In this document: one piece after another, positions 1-13,500 of the stretch | Layout of the letters: each line of letters starts with the position of its first letter | How positions within the stretch are numbered: position 1 is the stretch's first letter | Source of the DNA: Macropodus opercularis | Lineage: Eukaryota; Chordata; Actinopteri; Anabantiformes; Osphronemidae | Reading direction: 5' to 3' | NCBI GenBank assembly: GCA_030770545.1 | Contig: CM061098.1 | Location: 17,760,001-17,824,000, forward strand | Length of the DNA stretch: 64,000 nt | The notes under the pieces: model-generated | The model's input: only the letters and a program-made list of their open reading frames with translations | The model's database searches: none | What the model was told of the DNA's origin: nothing | Program-made: the position numbers and the translations under genes

Positions 1-110
1 AGTAAGTCAACAATCAGTGATTCAACTCTCACTCAGGTAAGACTGTTATAGTAAGGTTCATCTGTGAAAGATGCAGATGTAATGAATAGCTAAAGGTCCC
101 CTATTATGCC

Positions 111-197
111 TAACCCTCATGCAGCCTGTGTGGTTTTTGAGCTTTGAACTCCTCCTATTTTTCATTTTGACCCCTTGAAGGCTGCACAAGGGTTAAG
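111..197. repeat. Short copy of the TTAA-flanked palindromic MITE
   Basis: The left end TAACCCTCATGCAGCC and right end GAAGGCTGCACAAGGGTTAA match the ends of the longer copies at 590-878 and 21169-21403. The central part is missing, so this is an internally deleted copy in the rnf103 intron. Confidence 0.6.
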
Positions 198-589
198 GCT
201 AAACAATGTATGTCCCTACATCATGTAGAACTATGCAGATTGCCTCCCTGGCCTGACAATGTGTGCTTCAAGCCTTCTGACAGAGCAAGATATTTTTAGG
301 GTGTGTTGCTTCGTATGCAGATGTGCACAAGTCATAGGGGAGGTCAGGTCATACAGTTGTAGCCTTTGAAACTGCAAAGCTTGCAGTGCCCTTATTTAAT
401 TCCTACACCGAGCCAGTAAATCTGGAGGCATTTCTCTCATTTCCACCACCAGTTGTTGCAAAGTCGCTTCCATATCTTGAGTTCAACAACAGTGGCTCAT
501 ACAGTGATTCAGACATATTCTAATATATAGTATAACATGCAGTACAAATCTGCTGTATAACAGGTTTTACTTTATCACTGGAACATATG

Positions 590-878
590 TTAACCCTCAT
601 GCAGCCTTCAAAGGTCAAATCGACCCCACTGTAAACTAGGAGGCGCCAAAGCTCAAAAACACACACCAGGGTTGGATCAAACAGCCTTGGTGGGTGTTAC
701 ATCCAAGCAATGAACATGTGTGAGTCTATGATGAACAAGTTCATCCAACCGTTCATCTAGATGAAGCGTGTTGTGATTTATCGCCGGTCTGCGGCTGTTT
801 GATCCAACCCTTGTGTGGTTTTTGAGCTTTGAGCCTCCTGTTTTCATTTTGACCCCTTGAAGGCTGCACCAGGGTTGA
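590..878. repeat. Palindromic MITE, piggyBac-like ends (TTAA)
   Basis: The element starts TTAACCCTCATGCAGCC and ends GGCTGCACCAGGGTTGAA, so its termini are inverted repeats of about 35 nt. A second inner inverted pair (AGCTCAAAAACACACACCAG against GTGTGGTTTTTGAGCTTTGA) extends the palindrome. The centre carries a small hairpin, GATGAACAAGTTCATC. TTAA at the ends and CCCT-type tips are what piggyBac-derived MITEs show; that assignment is inferred. No ORF is present. Confidence 0.6.
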
Positions 879-2208
879 ATGTAAAAATATTACCATAAGT
901 CATAAAAACAGCTGGTTGCCGTTTTGAAGTATACAAATAATAATTCAGTCACGTCTCAAAAAAACATGTCACATGTCTGACAAGTGTGTATACATGTTTC
1001 ATTCCACATTCAGTAGTATTCCCAATTCCCCATTGGTGTGCTATGATAAAGATGAGGAGTATGTGGAAATAGTAGAGCTTGACACTAGTAAGTGCTACTG
1101 TTGTTTGTCATCGCTGTAATACAGTCCCATGGAGCTATGACAATGGCTGATATGCTGTGTATTGGAGTACAACCACATCTTATTGATCCCAATTTAGATT
1201 TTTCCTTGAGCACAATAGCTGTGTCATATAGGTCCTATCTCAGGTGAGTCAGCAGCAAGTTCTGAGCCACGTTTGTTTTGGCCAGTTTGGGCAGAGCCTG
1301 AGGTGGGGCTGTCTGACAACAGACTAATCTTCGACGACAAGGTAAAGAACTCTGAACGGACCATTCTGAGTAAGGATTGGCGTAATTAGCAAAATGTAAA
1401 AAAAAGGTGGAGGTGCACTTGTAACAGACTCAGTTTGTGTCTACATGCATCCTAGAGTCATATAAATGCAGCAGAATGTCTAAATAAAGTGAGTAACAGG
1501 GGACCTTTACAGGACTATACCAAAGTTTTTCTCAGCCCAATAAAATTTGTTTTCCTACCTAACACTAGTTTATTTAATTTAGTTCAGTACTCAGCTTGTC
1601 TTGTTTAGTATCATCAATGAATTCTAAAAGACACAACTGGTCATTTGTTGCTGGACTGAGTTGTGAGAGCTGTGTGAAACAGATGACTGCATACCAGAAC
1701 AGGAAGCCAAGACACCAGCAGTATGGAGTTGTAGGTTCCAAGTGTTCGTATGAGGACTACAAATCGTTTCACTGTTGCTCCCTGTCCATGAAAATGAACA
1801 CATGTTAAAAACTGATTGGATCATTAACATATAACTAAACTTACCTTCTTTCACTCCCTGTGTGTTTGTATCAGGAACAATATCACAATTTAGAAAATTT
1901 GCTATGTTTTTGTTTAAAATGTAATTAAAGAGATAAAGAGAAAGTCTATAGAAGAGAATTAAAACTTTGTTTTCTATCATCCGTACACACAAAAATTTAG
2001 TGAGAGAGTATTTATTAATTACCATATCTACATAATCTATATTTACATTCACCAGCACATTTCACTTTGTGCTGCTACTACATGAATCAAAATAGTAAGA
2101 TGCCCTCTCAGTTGGTACTGTCAGATTATCTAACTGCATTAATAAGCTTGTCCTTGTGTAAATTAGATCATTTTTACCGAAGCATCTAATGAGAAAACAC
2201 GATGTAAC

Positions 2209-5200
2209 CTGTGTAATGAAGAGGTCCATCCAGGCCAGCAAGTTGATGAGGACCAGGCTGAGGACAAACAAATCATTGACCTCCGGTTGGACTGAACGCA
2301 GGAAAGTATCCATGGCAGCTAGAGACAGGAACTCTCCCGTACTACAGGAGTAGAGAGGAGCAAAAGAAGAAAAAGATGCCCTTCAAAGATATCTAAAAGT
2401 GACATAAGACAAGTATAACCCCTTAAATTTACCTGTTGCCATAGCGATAGATGCCCTCAGGCATTTTGAGGATGTAGGCAGGGCTTTGTGTCATACCAAT
2501 CTCAGATAAGCTGCTATGGTTGTCCCAGTGACGGATATCCACAAAGATAAACTCAATCCTGCCTGTGAACTTCACGGAAAGCGAGGAAAAGAAGGCAGGC
2601 GGCTGAGACAGGTGGGCAAAAAGAAACATCTTGATTGGGTGAGCCGGGTCTGAGCGCCACTCCTTCACTAGCTGCTCAGAGTGATGCAGCGTTTTGATCC
2701 GATGTGCCACGTGCGAGGTCATCCAGCGAAAGATGTGTTCAGTCTCTATGTGACGGCCGTTGTATTCTTTTAGCATGACTTTGCCCTTTGATGCTGAAGT
2801 CTGAGGAACAGACATAATGAGGGTTGAACGCTGCCAGCCACGCCTGATACATGACCTTTGGGACAAAAGCACAACAGTTATGTCAGCATCACAGGGGCAC
2901 GCTATGGAACTACAGTATTCAATGGTGTTTTGAGTTATAATAATTTATAATCAAAGTATTACAGTATAATCGTAGTATTGTTGGTTTGATTGAAGTGCAG
3001 ACCATTTCCTTATCATGTTTTTGTTGACATACTACCTTACTAAATGTACAATTATGTCAACCACCTCATACCTCCATTAATACCCCATCACCCCTTTCTG
3101 TTTATTATGTCTATTTGTACAATCTGGGAAGTGTTGGTGTCTATTTCACTACCAGGACAATTAGTCGGAAGGCTTTTCTGATTAGCTGAGCATCATCTGA
3201 ATAAGGCCCTGCTGCCCACCTTCTATCATTAGAACAGTTGAAAGTTCCAGTTCTGATGCCAAACTGAGACACTTTCTGAACCATTTTCCCCCAGTTGAAG
3301 TTACTGAGTAGAGCTTCCCGGTCCTGGGCAATGACCTGCAGGTACACACAGCCATGTGACAGGGTCAGACAGGGATCAGCAGGGGCAACATGTAGTACAA
3401 CTGTAAAATAGTGTTTGAAACTATTTACTTTCATAAAGCTTAAAATATTCACACATATTTTTAACAGAGTACCAGAATAGACATTGAGGATCATCTTGTG
3501 ATGAACTGTAAGAAAATGAGGCTCAGGGAAGAAAATGTGATTTTCCTGCGTTTTGCATTGTCGTGCCCATATCATCACAATTGCTTTTACCTGAACCAGC
3601 CAGATTCCATCTTTAGTGTCTTCCACTAATTCGTAGAAGTGCATCTCTCCACTGAAGTGTGTGGTGCTAGAGTCTCCCGCCTCTTCATGCTCCTTCTCTT
3701 TCTTGATGGCTGAGTACAGCTCCCCATGAGTCAAGTCTCCTGTGTTGGAAAGAGCTCAGGGAATTATATACCCACATACTCCAAAACCAAAAGTCAACAC
3801 ACGTACACTCCTTAATTATGACTAATACCCTCCGGACAGTCGTCCCTTTATCTGACCTCTCTATATATACTTATCCTTGTAAGGGTTGCAGGGGTGTTGG
3901 AACTGTAGTCACACCTACAGGCAATTTAGAATCTCCAGTTAACTCCATGTCAAACGTGAGAGGAAGGATTATGTGGAAAGGATGGCAGCTGAATAAGTGC
4001 CCCAGAGCATCTGAATTTGTGATCCTAGTTTAGTTTTTTTGATTGTTAGCGACTTAATTCAACTGTCAATATATGAACTAGTGCTGATTTAAAAGTCCAA
4101 CGAGAGGCCAAAGGTACTAAATGTACTAAGCTATAGTTTGGTAGATACATGTACAAGGTTTAAAATTCTCTCTGCCTTCACTGTATTAGAATGGCTTCCT
4201 CTATCTTAAAAACTCTTCCAGATGTCATTCATCATTCATTTTAACACTACTTGATGAAACAGCTCTTGCTACAACCAGAGAACGTTTCAATATGGTGACA
4301 TTATGTTGTATGACATAAAAACTCTAATGGTTCATGGTTGGTTGGTAATATTAAGTTAATATGATTCCTCAACATGATATTCCTACATATTCAAATAAGA
4401 ACATTACACTTTTCTGTTAACATCAACATTGGCTTTAGTTATATTTAAGACATCAGGCTTAGTTATAACTTATAACTCTGGCCTTTTGTTTATGATGTGA
4501 TTATGATTATCTTTATTTGTTTTTTTAACTATTGCCTAATTTGAGTATTAGTTTTTTTATTAATCATTTGTTCAGTAAATAATCGAATAAATATTTTTCA
4601 GTATCTTATCGCTGCTAATTAACCAACATCATGAGAAGCTGTCCCACAGTGTTTTGAGTATCAAAAAGCTAGAACAGTGCTATGTAGGTGCAAACCAAGG
4701 GCTCTTCACAAGGACGTAACATCCGTGTGATGGTGGTGGCAGGGGTTTCACACCCACCCATCCTAAATTAAGCCCACAATAAAGGATGCCTCTTATTTAT
4801 TACTGCCTAATTTAATTCCTAACTGATTTATTTATTAATCATTAGCCAGCTATTTTTAAATGCCCTTGTTTGTTGCAAATTCCCTTCCGATTAACATCCA
4901 AGGACATCATCAAATAAAGCAATTGTCAAAAATCAGAATCGTAGGAATTTCACAGATCTCAGAGAAATCAGAAAGTAGACGCCAGTCACCTGATTTCTCC
5001 ACCAGCTCGCTGACATCCTTCTTCTCCGCTAACCCGGAGTATCCCAGCCCCCGGCACTCCAGTATGGTCTTCAGCTTCTTATAGCTGAGAGTAACTGGAT
5101 CAACCAGCTGAGTGGCGAACATACCAGTTTCATACCAAACTACCGCCTCAAAGATTCTCGCTAGCATAAAGAGCACTATGAAATACAACAGCAACAAGAA

Positions 5201-5215
5201 GAGTTTGAGCCACAT
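2209..5215 (-). CDS. rnf103: RING finger protein 103 (E3 ubiquitin ligase), 5' part
   Basis: Five exons join in phase: 5215-4990, 3739-3591, 3335-3220, 2855-2433 and 2341-2209, all GT-AG, giving 349 codons. The product closely follows vertebrate RNF103 (KF-1), an ER-membrane E3 ligase of the ERAD pathway. Visible parts are an N-terminal hydrophobic signal-anchor (LFLLLLYFIVLFMLARIFEA, about residues 4-25), the conserved VWYETG and ECRGLGYSGL stretches, a luminal-type domain and a second hydrophobic segment (LFVLSLVLINLLAWMDLFI) at the end of exon 5. The start at 5215 (MWLKLF) matches the family; an upstream in-frame ATG at 5266 would add 17 residues and is less likely. The remaining membrane segments and the C-terminal RING-H2 domain are not in this window, so ligase function cannot be judged here. 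Confidence 0.93.
3865..4030. repeat. Degenerate teleost interspersed repeat in rnf103 intron 1
   Basis: The words CACCTACAGGCAATTTAGAATC followed by CCAGTTAACTCCATG and a degraded AGGAAGGA...GTGG stretch resemble a very common fish repeat that also shows pieces near 14200, 12990 and 32440. It is heavily decayed and carries no ORF of its own. The family name was not determined. Confidence 0.4.
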
Positions 5216-5600
5216 CTTACAACCGGACGGAGCGGTGCCGGGACAAGAGAGGCCGTGTGTGATCACTGCACGTTCAGTGCAGAAAGCAGGTTCATACTCA
5301 GTGTCTTTACGACCGTCGGTGCTCGGTGCTGGGAGCCTGCTTCCCGACCATTTACGTCCAAGAGTCCTGCTAACGGTGACAGCTAGCTAATTAGCCTAGC
5401 GTCGCAGGTAGGCCTGGAGATCAACCAAAGCCAAAGGGGTTCGCGAGGCCAGACCGTCAGCAGCACGCGCTGGTGGTCCCCGCTGAAGGAGAGCAGCGGG
5501 TGAGCGTGAGTGTCGCGAGCTCCAGAGAATCTACAACATAAAAAATAACAACTGAGTCGGCCCTGCACTGCTCCGATCAGCTGCTGCGCGGAGGAGGGAC
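5216..5600 (-). promoter_or_regulatory. Probable rnf103 5'UTR/promoter, CpG-rich
   Basis: Sequence just upstream of the rnf103 start is distinctly richer in CG dinucleotides than its AT-rich surroundings (for example CCGGACGG, GACCGTCGG, GCAGCACGCGC and CTGCGCGGAGG on the plus strand). That is typical of a housekeeping promoter. No TATA box was recognised. The transcription start is not determined. Confidence 0.45.
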
Positions 5601-8600
5601 GTCACATCCGGCTACACCTCACACATGTAAACAAGCTACAAATTAAAAGTCTTTTTAAAATACTACGGTAATGATGTATATTTAAAATGTTTATAAGTGG
5701 CAGTTGTTAATGAGTTTAATTGAGTACGCCCAAGGGAAAAATATAATTTGTTATTGTTAGACACCTTACAACAAAACAAACGTGAAAATACACACATTAC
5801 ATCACACACTATGTGATGTCTTCAGAATGAAGTCACGCCTCCCCTCCTCATGTTGAAGTGTTTAAAATTTTAGTTTGTTTTGAAATTCTCAGATTACTCA
5901 TAATGAGGACAACTAAATAAGTGGACAGATGGACATATTTATGTTCCTAAAGTTCAAATGACTTGTTGTTACACTTTGATGATTCATTTCATCATTTCTT
6001 GACCCCAGTGAGTCAGGTCAAGCTTGTTGTTTGAATGTGTGAATGATCTATGAAAAGCAGTGTCAAAGCCCTTTGAGTACCAAAAAGGTAGAAAAGCACA
6101 ATTTTAGCGCAAACTAACCCTCTGTTGGGCTACTTTCATTTTGTATAATTTTATATTCAACATTTTTTGTACTTATACATACATACTTTAATCCTACACA
6201 GTTTCTCTTGTTTTGATTAAATAGTTTTTTGTGAGCTGCCTAACAAGTGAATTTCTCTCATGTGGGATGAACAAAGATTTATCTCATCTATAAAAGATTG
6301 TCTTTTTCTTTTAAAACCAGAAGGAGCTTCCTTTCAAATGACACCACCTCAATAACATAGCTGTTACCATTTACGGACTACAACCATTTTAATTTGACTA
6401 TGCTTTTTACAAACCTATGTGTCAACATGGGGTTTGGGCTGCATTAGGTTTATCCTTATTGGATATTCTGCCAATGATATTCTATGTTTCACAGCAGCAG
6501 CATAACACATCTGGACCTGAGTCATTGTGTGTTTATCCTAAACATGCCAGCTATTGCATTACTGGTTTCAACAACAATGGAGCTCTGAGGAATAAAACAC
6601 ACTACTACAAGTTATCTTTTTATCCAGCCATTTTTATAATGCACTCTATTTTATTAGAAGTTTACAGAGCAGCGTATTTTAGAGCTCTAGCACCACTTGA
6701 TTTAAGTAGACAAACTTCTAAGATGCATAGTATTCATTAGGTCCTACTTACATCAGACTTTTGAATCTAAATTGAATTAAATAAGAGGTGCACTTCCACA
6801 AAATGTACAAAAGTAAAAGTATAAAAGAATGAAGCTGAGCATGAGCACTTGTAAAACTGAGGAAAATGACAAACCGAGTAGTCTGGATAAAGATGACTGG
6901 TTGGTCAGTGGCACAGAAACAACATAAAGGAAACGAAACAACAACAAGGCACAGAACACTACATGTCTATAGGTTGAAGAAATGCATACACGGGACTTCT
7001 GTGTGTAGGGGAAATGTGCTAATTTCTCATTATCTGCTCAGCTCATTTTACTGCTGTTTCACCTCCACCCTGGGAAAACATACAGACATATAGACTCCTT
7101 CTGTCATTTAAATCCTGTCTGGAGCAGCATTCAGGGGTTGCAATAAAAAACAACTTATGTTATATTCCCTTTACTGGATCCTTAATCTGTCCACACTGAT
7201 CATTGCCCTGGCTTTGCTTAATAAAGCTGAGCTGTCATTGCATTATTACAGAAGTTGCTTTCCTGCTACTACAAATCAAAAAGTCTGAATGCAAAATGTT
7301 TCCTTTGGCAAATGTAGAACTAGAAAATGTGCTGAGCTGTAGAAAGCAGCATCAGCAAGTTCTTTGACTCTACTTTTGGACTTTTTAAATGAAGTATTCA
7401 AAATGTTTAATGACTCTCATGATCAGCATTCAATAAATAACTCAAAAAGGATTACAGTACTGTATTTCATAGGTTTTCTTGCACATGACCATTAGTGTTT
7501 GTCTCACTTGGCCACCGAGTGATGACAATCAGGTCTGCTTGTGGAAAGGTTTTGTATTATTTTCCAGATGAGTGCTTTAAATGCCTGCAACACACTGGAC
7601 TGTGCTTCCCAGTCATCCCACCGTCATCTGCTGGGCTGCTCTCCTTAAAAGACTATGGCCACGTTTGACCACAGTCACTGTTTTATTAGATTCAATTAGA
7701 TTGATTTTGATCAATACTTTCAGCTACTGTGATGGATGGAAAATGCAATAAAAACACATTTTCGATAATAAATTGTAATATTCATTCAAAAATGTATTTT
7801 ATTTATGCTTGCATCCATTTCAGCCGCTTATCTGGGGCCGGGTCATGGGGACCACCTTAGCAAAGAATCCCAAACGTCCCTTTCTCTAGGCACTTCCTCC
7901 AGCTCTTATGGAGGGTTCCTTAAGCATTTCCAGACTATTGCCACCCAGTAGAACAATGGCGTCCCCAGTTGAGGCACTTTCCAGCAGCCTCTCTAGACGT
8001 AAGTAGGACCGAATACTCTGCCTCTGCTTCGCTCGTACCCACAGATGACAGTGAGAGACCTATGCCCAGCCCCATGGTGACTGAGTCGAAAGCAAGCCCG
8101 GCTGCACTTCTCACCGCAAACATCTCCAGAGTAAAAGAGAGTCCAGCCTCTCTCAAGAGCCCAAACTCTGTGTGAGTCAAAGCTGACGGTCTCTAGTTGG
8201 TACCACTCAACCTCTCACACACGCAAACTCCAGGTCTCTGTGTCCCAAGAATCAGTTTTTGTTTCCACATCGCTGAGACCCCCTCCTTTGACTGCTGCCT
8301 AATCTACGTTTCACTGGCCCCCTACAGCTCCTCCAGCAGGTGGTAGGTCCACCTCTCCATGCAGGGTGAACCCAGGCAGACCAGGTGCTGGCTTTCAAGC
8401 TCGATGCCAGGCCTGGCATATGGGTGGGGCCCTGGCTGCACTGGGCAGCGTCACTCCCCTCACTGCATTTAATTTACTTTACCATTATTTGTCATATTCT
8501 GTCCTTATGATTTCAGCTTTGTTATCTTGACCTCAATCATGAACTAGGTAACATTTGAAGTAGTTCTTTATTCAATTATCTTACTTTGACTAAATTTAAA

Positions 8601-10552
8601 AATAAAGCTTTTACTCCTAATTAACCTAGATTAATAACTGTAGTTACACGTCAGAATTCTATATTTTTTAACAGTACACCTGGAGGACCCTGGTAGCCGA
8701 CTTGTTAGTCGCAAGTCACATACAAACAATGTATACAATAACAGCAAAACACTGTTTTGTGCATGTGTGTAAATGATTCAGCGAATGAACTCCAGTTACA
8801 AACAAATTGAATCCAGTTCAGAATGAAATTCACTACTTCACTAAATGTTATAGCAAGAAACGTAAACTGTGGAAGAGAACATAATACACAGCATCATTAG
8901 TATATGTAGTGATGGTATATGTAGTTTTTCCATTTACAAAAGAAGAAGAATTATTAATATATTATTTATGTATTTTTGCAGATACCTTTTATTGTAAATA
9001 TCATGTATAAACTCATGCATAATCAGTAAATGCCAATATATAAAATATGTCTATTTGTTTACATTTAATTAATGAAGCACTGTAAAAGCTGCTGTTGGTC
9101 ATACAGTTTTTATCAACCTTTACAAGTGCTGGATTCTTTATCTTAATAATTTTACAATGATCTGACATTTGTTGTCAACTCAAACCTGTGTGCTGGTTTT
9201 ATATGGACATGCCAACATTTTATAGTCCTGACTGAACAGTGGCTGCAGTCAAAGTATTTGGTATTATTTCATAAAGCAAAGTCTCACAGGACAGGTAAAC
9301 AGCAGAGAGTCACACAGTCAGTTCCATTCAATAATGTCCATAACTTTTTTTGCTGATCTTAGGACATCTCTGTTAAAAACACTCAGGGCTCTGATTTCAG
9401 ACTGTTTAGACTAAGAAACTAGTGATGGAGTAACGTGCAAGGACTGGAAGGCTGAGCTGCAAAGAGCAACACAATCTCAGATGCTGATAACATGAATCCA
9501 TGTGAGAGGTTGGTCACTTCAAACACACACAAACACACACCAGGAGTGGACAACTGGTCACGTGGATCAATACAGGGCCACCATCTAATTCCCTTTATTC
9601 TCAGCAGAGAATACAACAAGTGTGTTTAATCATGAATAAACCACAGAGAATGTGGTTACTGTAGTAACTGTGCACTACAGGAAATACTGACCAATCTGTG
9701 AAATACTGAAAAAGAGCAGCAGTTTGCAGCTTTCATCATACCGTAGTACAGTACAGGTTAGAGCACAAAGTGGTTTGATGGAGTACTGTAAGAGAATTAG
9801 GTGGAAGATGTGTCAGTACTGTAGGAGAGTGAAAACAGCCTCCATGTATATCATTATTAAATTACAATTACAAGTTGTATAACCTAATAATCAAAAGGAA
9901 ATCACAATTTGTCTTTTGTAAGAACAGCAAAACTTCATACAATGCACTGAAAATATAAAAAAGAATTATTAAATATAAAACGTGCTCCGTTGCTTTAAGC
10001 ATTTGACATGGTGAATTCTTTTCGCTTAGTGTGCCATTGTTTTAATAGTTTAATTTTTATATTGTAAGTTTATATATATATATTTATATTATTCCTAATA
10101 TTACAGAATTTGACACTGTCAATTTGTTGTATTATACTTATATACTTGCATTGTTGTTTCCTAGAAATTTTATATTTTTCCAATATCAGATCAGTATAAT
10201 ATAAAAGGAATTGGTAAGAGGGTTGTTGAATTACTCCTAATACATCTAGTTAATGAGTTACTGTTCTTTCAAAAATGAAACTAGAGACCTGAGTGTTCAT
10301 TTGACAACAACAGGCTGCCAACAACCATCAACAACAGCTTCTGATACGGTCATTTGTCATTTGATACGATCACTTGGGTGCATTCACCTCCACTCCCTGC
10401 AGAAGTAGAGAGCGAAAGGTAGAAGAAAGTGACTGTGCTCACATGGTCTTTAGCTGGACATAGCCTTTAAATCTCAGACACATTGTGGCAGAGCTGTTGT
10501 CCATTGTCCAAACACTGGTCCTTGTGCTGTTACAGCTTTCAGCCTGGCACAG
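5601..10552. other. Intergenic region between rnf103 and abhd18
   Basis: AT-rich sequence with no ORF resembling a known protein and no spliced gene that I can build. The longest ORF (6417-6740, plus) has no recognisable similarity or splice context. The only structured part is the decayed repeat at about 7805-8465. The first stretch after 5600 lies upstream of rnf103; the last part should hold the abhd18 3'UTR and poly(A) site, which I could not place with confidence. Confidence 0.6.
7805..8465. repeat. Degenerate GC-rich teleost interspersed repeat
   Basis: A GC-rich island in AT-rich DNA contains CATTTCAGCCGCTTATCTGG, GCCGGGTCATGGGG, CACTTCCTCCAGCTCTT, CTCAACCTCTCACACACGC and CTCCTCCAGCAGGTGGTAGG. 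This order of words is familiar from a widespread fish repeat. The two overlapping opposite-strand ORFs here (7935-8180 and 7969-8175) are by-products of its composition. Family assignment is uncertain. Confidence 0.5.
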
Positions 10553-13500
10553 CTAGTGTTGGTTGGGATACTTCAGGCAGAATCTGTTGAATGCATCATA
10601 TATGGCCTGTCTGGAGATAAAATAGATACACATTCAAATCCACGAAAAGTATTTATCTTATTTATATACTCACCCTTGGGAAACGTTTTTGTTAAGTGCA
10701 TGCAAATCTGGAGCCTATTTTCTTACACATACTGAGATCAGGCACTGGCAGAGTGTCCACTAACAAGACACCACTCACTTCATTGGGACCATTCTTATAA
10801 TTAAGTATTCTCATAAGACAAAGATCTTAATTACCTACAAATGATGTCACTTGCGGCTGCTGCAGGCCTATAGTCGTTCCCAGCATTTGACATTTGACAT
10901 TAAATCACAGGGCACACCACCAAACAGAAATGCCACAAAAACTATATATAATGAAAGTCTAGTCTCAATTTATTTGCTAGGGCAACTTGGTCTGTTTCTT
11001 TAATGGCGCCAGGGCCGAGCATCTCTTTAAAGACCATTTTTCAGACAGGCAGCATCAAAGTCTCTGCTACGGTGTGTAGCTGTTTTGATTTAGTGATGAA
11101 TTCAGCACCTTGGTAGCTTTAAGAGCTTTCTCACTTGTTCATTTCACCTTGTCTGCTTTCTTCTGACCACTACTCCTTGCTGGGTTTTCTCCAGGATCTG
11201 GGTCAGACTGAGGACTTTTTCTTTTCACATGTTTATTCATCTATTTGCTGCACTGCCTCTCTGGGTGCGTGACTATGTCCTATGTGCTGTATTTAGCGTG
11301 GAACGTTCAGTTGCTCTCTGTAGAAGAGCGCGTCATTGTTGTGCCTGTCCGTGCGCGCCACTCGCTTAGAGAACCAATCAGGTGAAATTGGACAGTGTTC
11401 TACAGCACCTGATGAGTTCACCTGATGATTTCTCACGGCACACAGGTTGGGAATCACTGGCCTACAGACACAGTTCCTGACAACTTGATTGATATTATAC
11501 ATAACTGTAAGTATTACTGATGTTAGTAATTTACCTGAACACGTTCTGTTTGAACAGATATGCACTTATGTGTCCTCCATTAAGATATCGGACCTCGCAT
11601 CCAGGCCAGATCTCCTGGAGACTTAGAACCCCAGTACGAGGGATGTAGGCATCTTCTTTGGCCTGGACCACAATTATGAGGCTAGTGTCTACAGGGACTA
11701 GAAAAGAGATAAAAGACACCTGAACTTTAATATATGCTGCAACTGAAACATACTACACAATATGTAGTAACACTGTAGGAGTGGTCCAGTCAAAACCCAG
11801 AACTCAGAGAGACGTTACCAGATGTTCTAGAAATAAAGCAGTTCTCTGCAGAAAATGGACGTTGGTCTAATCCTGCTACAGGAAGAAAACTTTCATGAAT
11901 ACGTTCTGCCTCTTTCATGCTGTAGGCAACAACAGCATTTAAGAGTGCTGGGATCTTATTTGCTCAGAAAGAAAATCCTGTGGCCTACGTGTAACTCTGA
12001 AAGTCTTTTAAGAGTTACCAAAGTAAAAAAGCCATAAAAACAGTATGGCTCCACATGAGTTAAGAAGGTCCACCAAAGTGAAGGCAGAACACAAGACGCC
12101 ATGGTGGGACGATGACATCATACTGGTTTAATTTTAGGAGTATTTCTGATTATCCCTATCTCAAAGCAAAGTCCGTTTGGGACAACGCCACCTGACCTGA
12201 CTCTAAAGGAAGCCAACCTAAGTGCAACTCAAAAACATAAACTGTCAGTCAGCACTGCTGATCTATCCTACTTAGTTCTGTAACCTGAGAGTTCCTCTGT
12301 TCCTTTGTTGAGAGATACCAATCCCAAAATCCACAGGTTCACTGAGTCTCTACGGCAAGAAGAGATTTCACCCAACTGGTCATACTACGAACAGCAGACT
12401 GCTAATCACCCATCATTAGTCTATATAATATAGTTTGTGACTGGTATGTATTGACTGCCTGCAAGTCATTGTCTATGCTGTAATGAGCTAACCCAGGTCC
12501 TGTTTAAATGTGATACTCACTGTTCATAGCCAAAGCACACAAAACTACAATCTTATAGTGCACTCCAGCAGTGAAACACCAACTTCACCTGCCCATGGCG
12601 AAGCGCTGATGCTTTAATCTGTGATTTACTGCTCTTTCGCCTTTGTCTTTCTGAACTCCTTTTATTTTGAGCGCCCATGACATGCTCCTCATCTGACCAC
12701 AGAAACATTTTGCTTAAAACCACAGATGACCAAACAACAACATTTTTTATGAGTGGCCATTGTCTGTGATTAGTTGTGTACATTGCGGCAACAGCTGATT
12801 TCAGATGGCTTGTGTGAAACTCATCCCTCCAATATTTTTCCTAATTTGGTTATGGGTCCCTGGGCATCCATTTCAACAACAAACTCCATAGACAACTCTT
12901 AATTTCAAGATTAAATTATCAACATAACTGGTACCACTTTTCATATGGTGTAACCATATGTAACCAGTTATTCATTCATTCATCTTCCCCATAGGGGCCG
13001 TGGGCGTGCTGGAGCCTATCCCAGCAGCCTATGGACGAGAGGCACGCTACACCCTGGACAGGTCGTTAGTCTGTCTTTATTATATTATATTATAATTTGT
13101 GCTTCTTGTGTTGCCAGCAAAGGTTATTACACCGTTCTCTTCAGGACTGATCCTGTCTCATCTATCTCATGATGAGGATGCAGTGGGGGAAGATAAAGTG
13201 ATTTGGTATCTTCCAGCTTCTGACTGAAGTCAGGTCATCAGCAGTGGGTAGGCCACGGACACAAAGAAATGGGATAAGCAGTTTGAATAATGGAGTTCTT
13301 ATGCAATGGTAGAGAAGCTCTGCCTGTAAATCTGTCAGTGTGCAGCATTAACACTCACCAGAGAAGTTGGCCATGTGCGTACATTCATCCATTACCCCCT
13401 TCATGAAGCTTATAGAATCTTTGTGTAATGATGGACGACTGTACTTAGTGGAATCCGTCTTTGTGTTGCCTGCATGAAGGCTTCTAAAAACAGACACCAA

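Larger units (their letters stand above)
1..2208 (-). other. Intron of rnf103 (window-truncated), no exon seen
   Basis: This stretch follows the last recognisable rnf103 exon on the minus strand, after a clean CAG/GTTACA donor, and should be intron up to exon(s) left of the window. I found no RING-finger, no third membrane segment and no other coding similarity on either strand. It contains two TTAA-type palindromic MITE copies, listed separately; the rest is AT-rich unique-looking sequence. Confidence 0.6.

Noticed and set aside
1624..2058. 144-aa minus ORF after the last visible rnf103 exon
   Set aside because: It does not continue the RNF103 protein, lacks a fitting acceptor, and has no known similarity; intron ORF by chance.
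6417..6740. 107-aa plus ORF in the intergenic region
   Set aside because: No recognisable domain, no splice context and AT-biased composition.
7935..8180. Overlapping ORFs on both strands
   Set aside because: They lie inside a GC-rich dispersed repeat, which lengthens ORFs in several frames.
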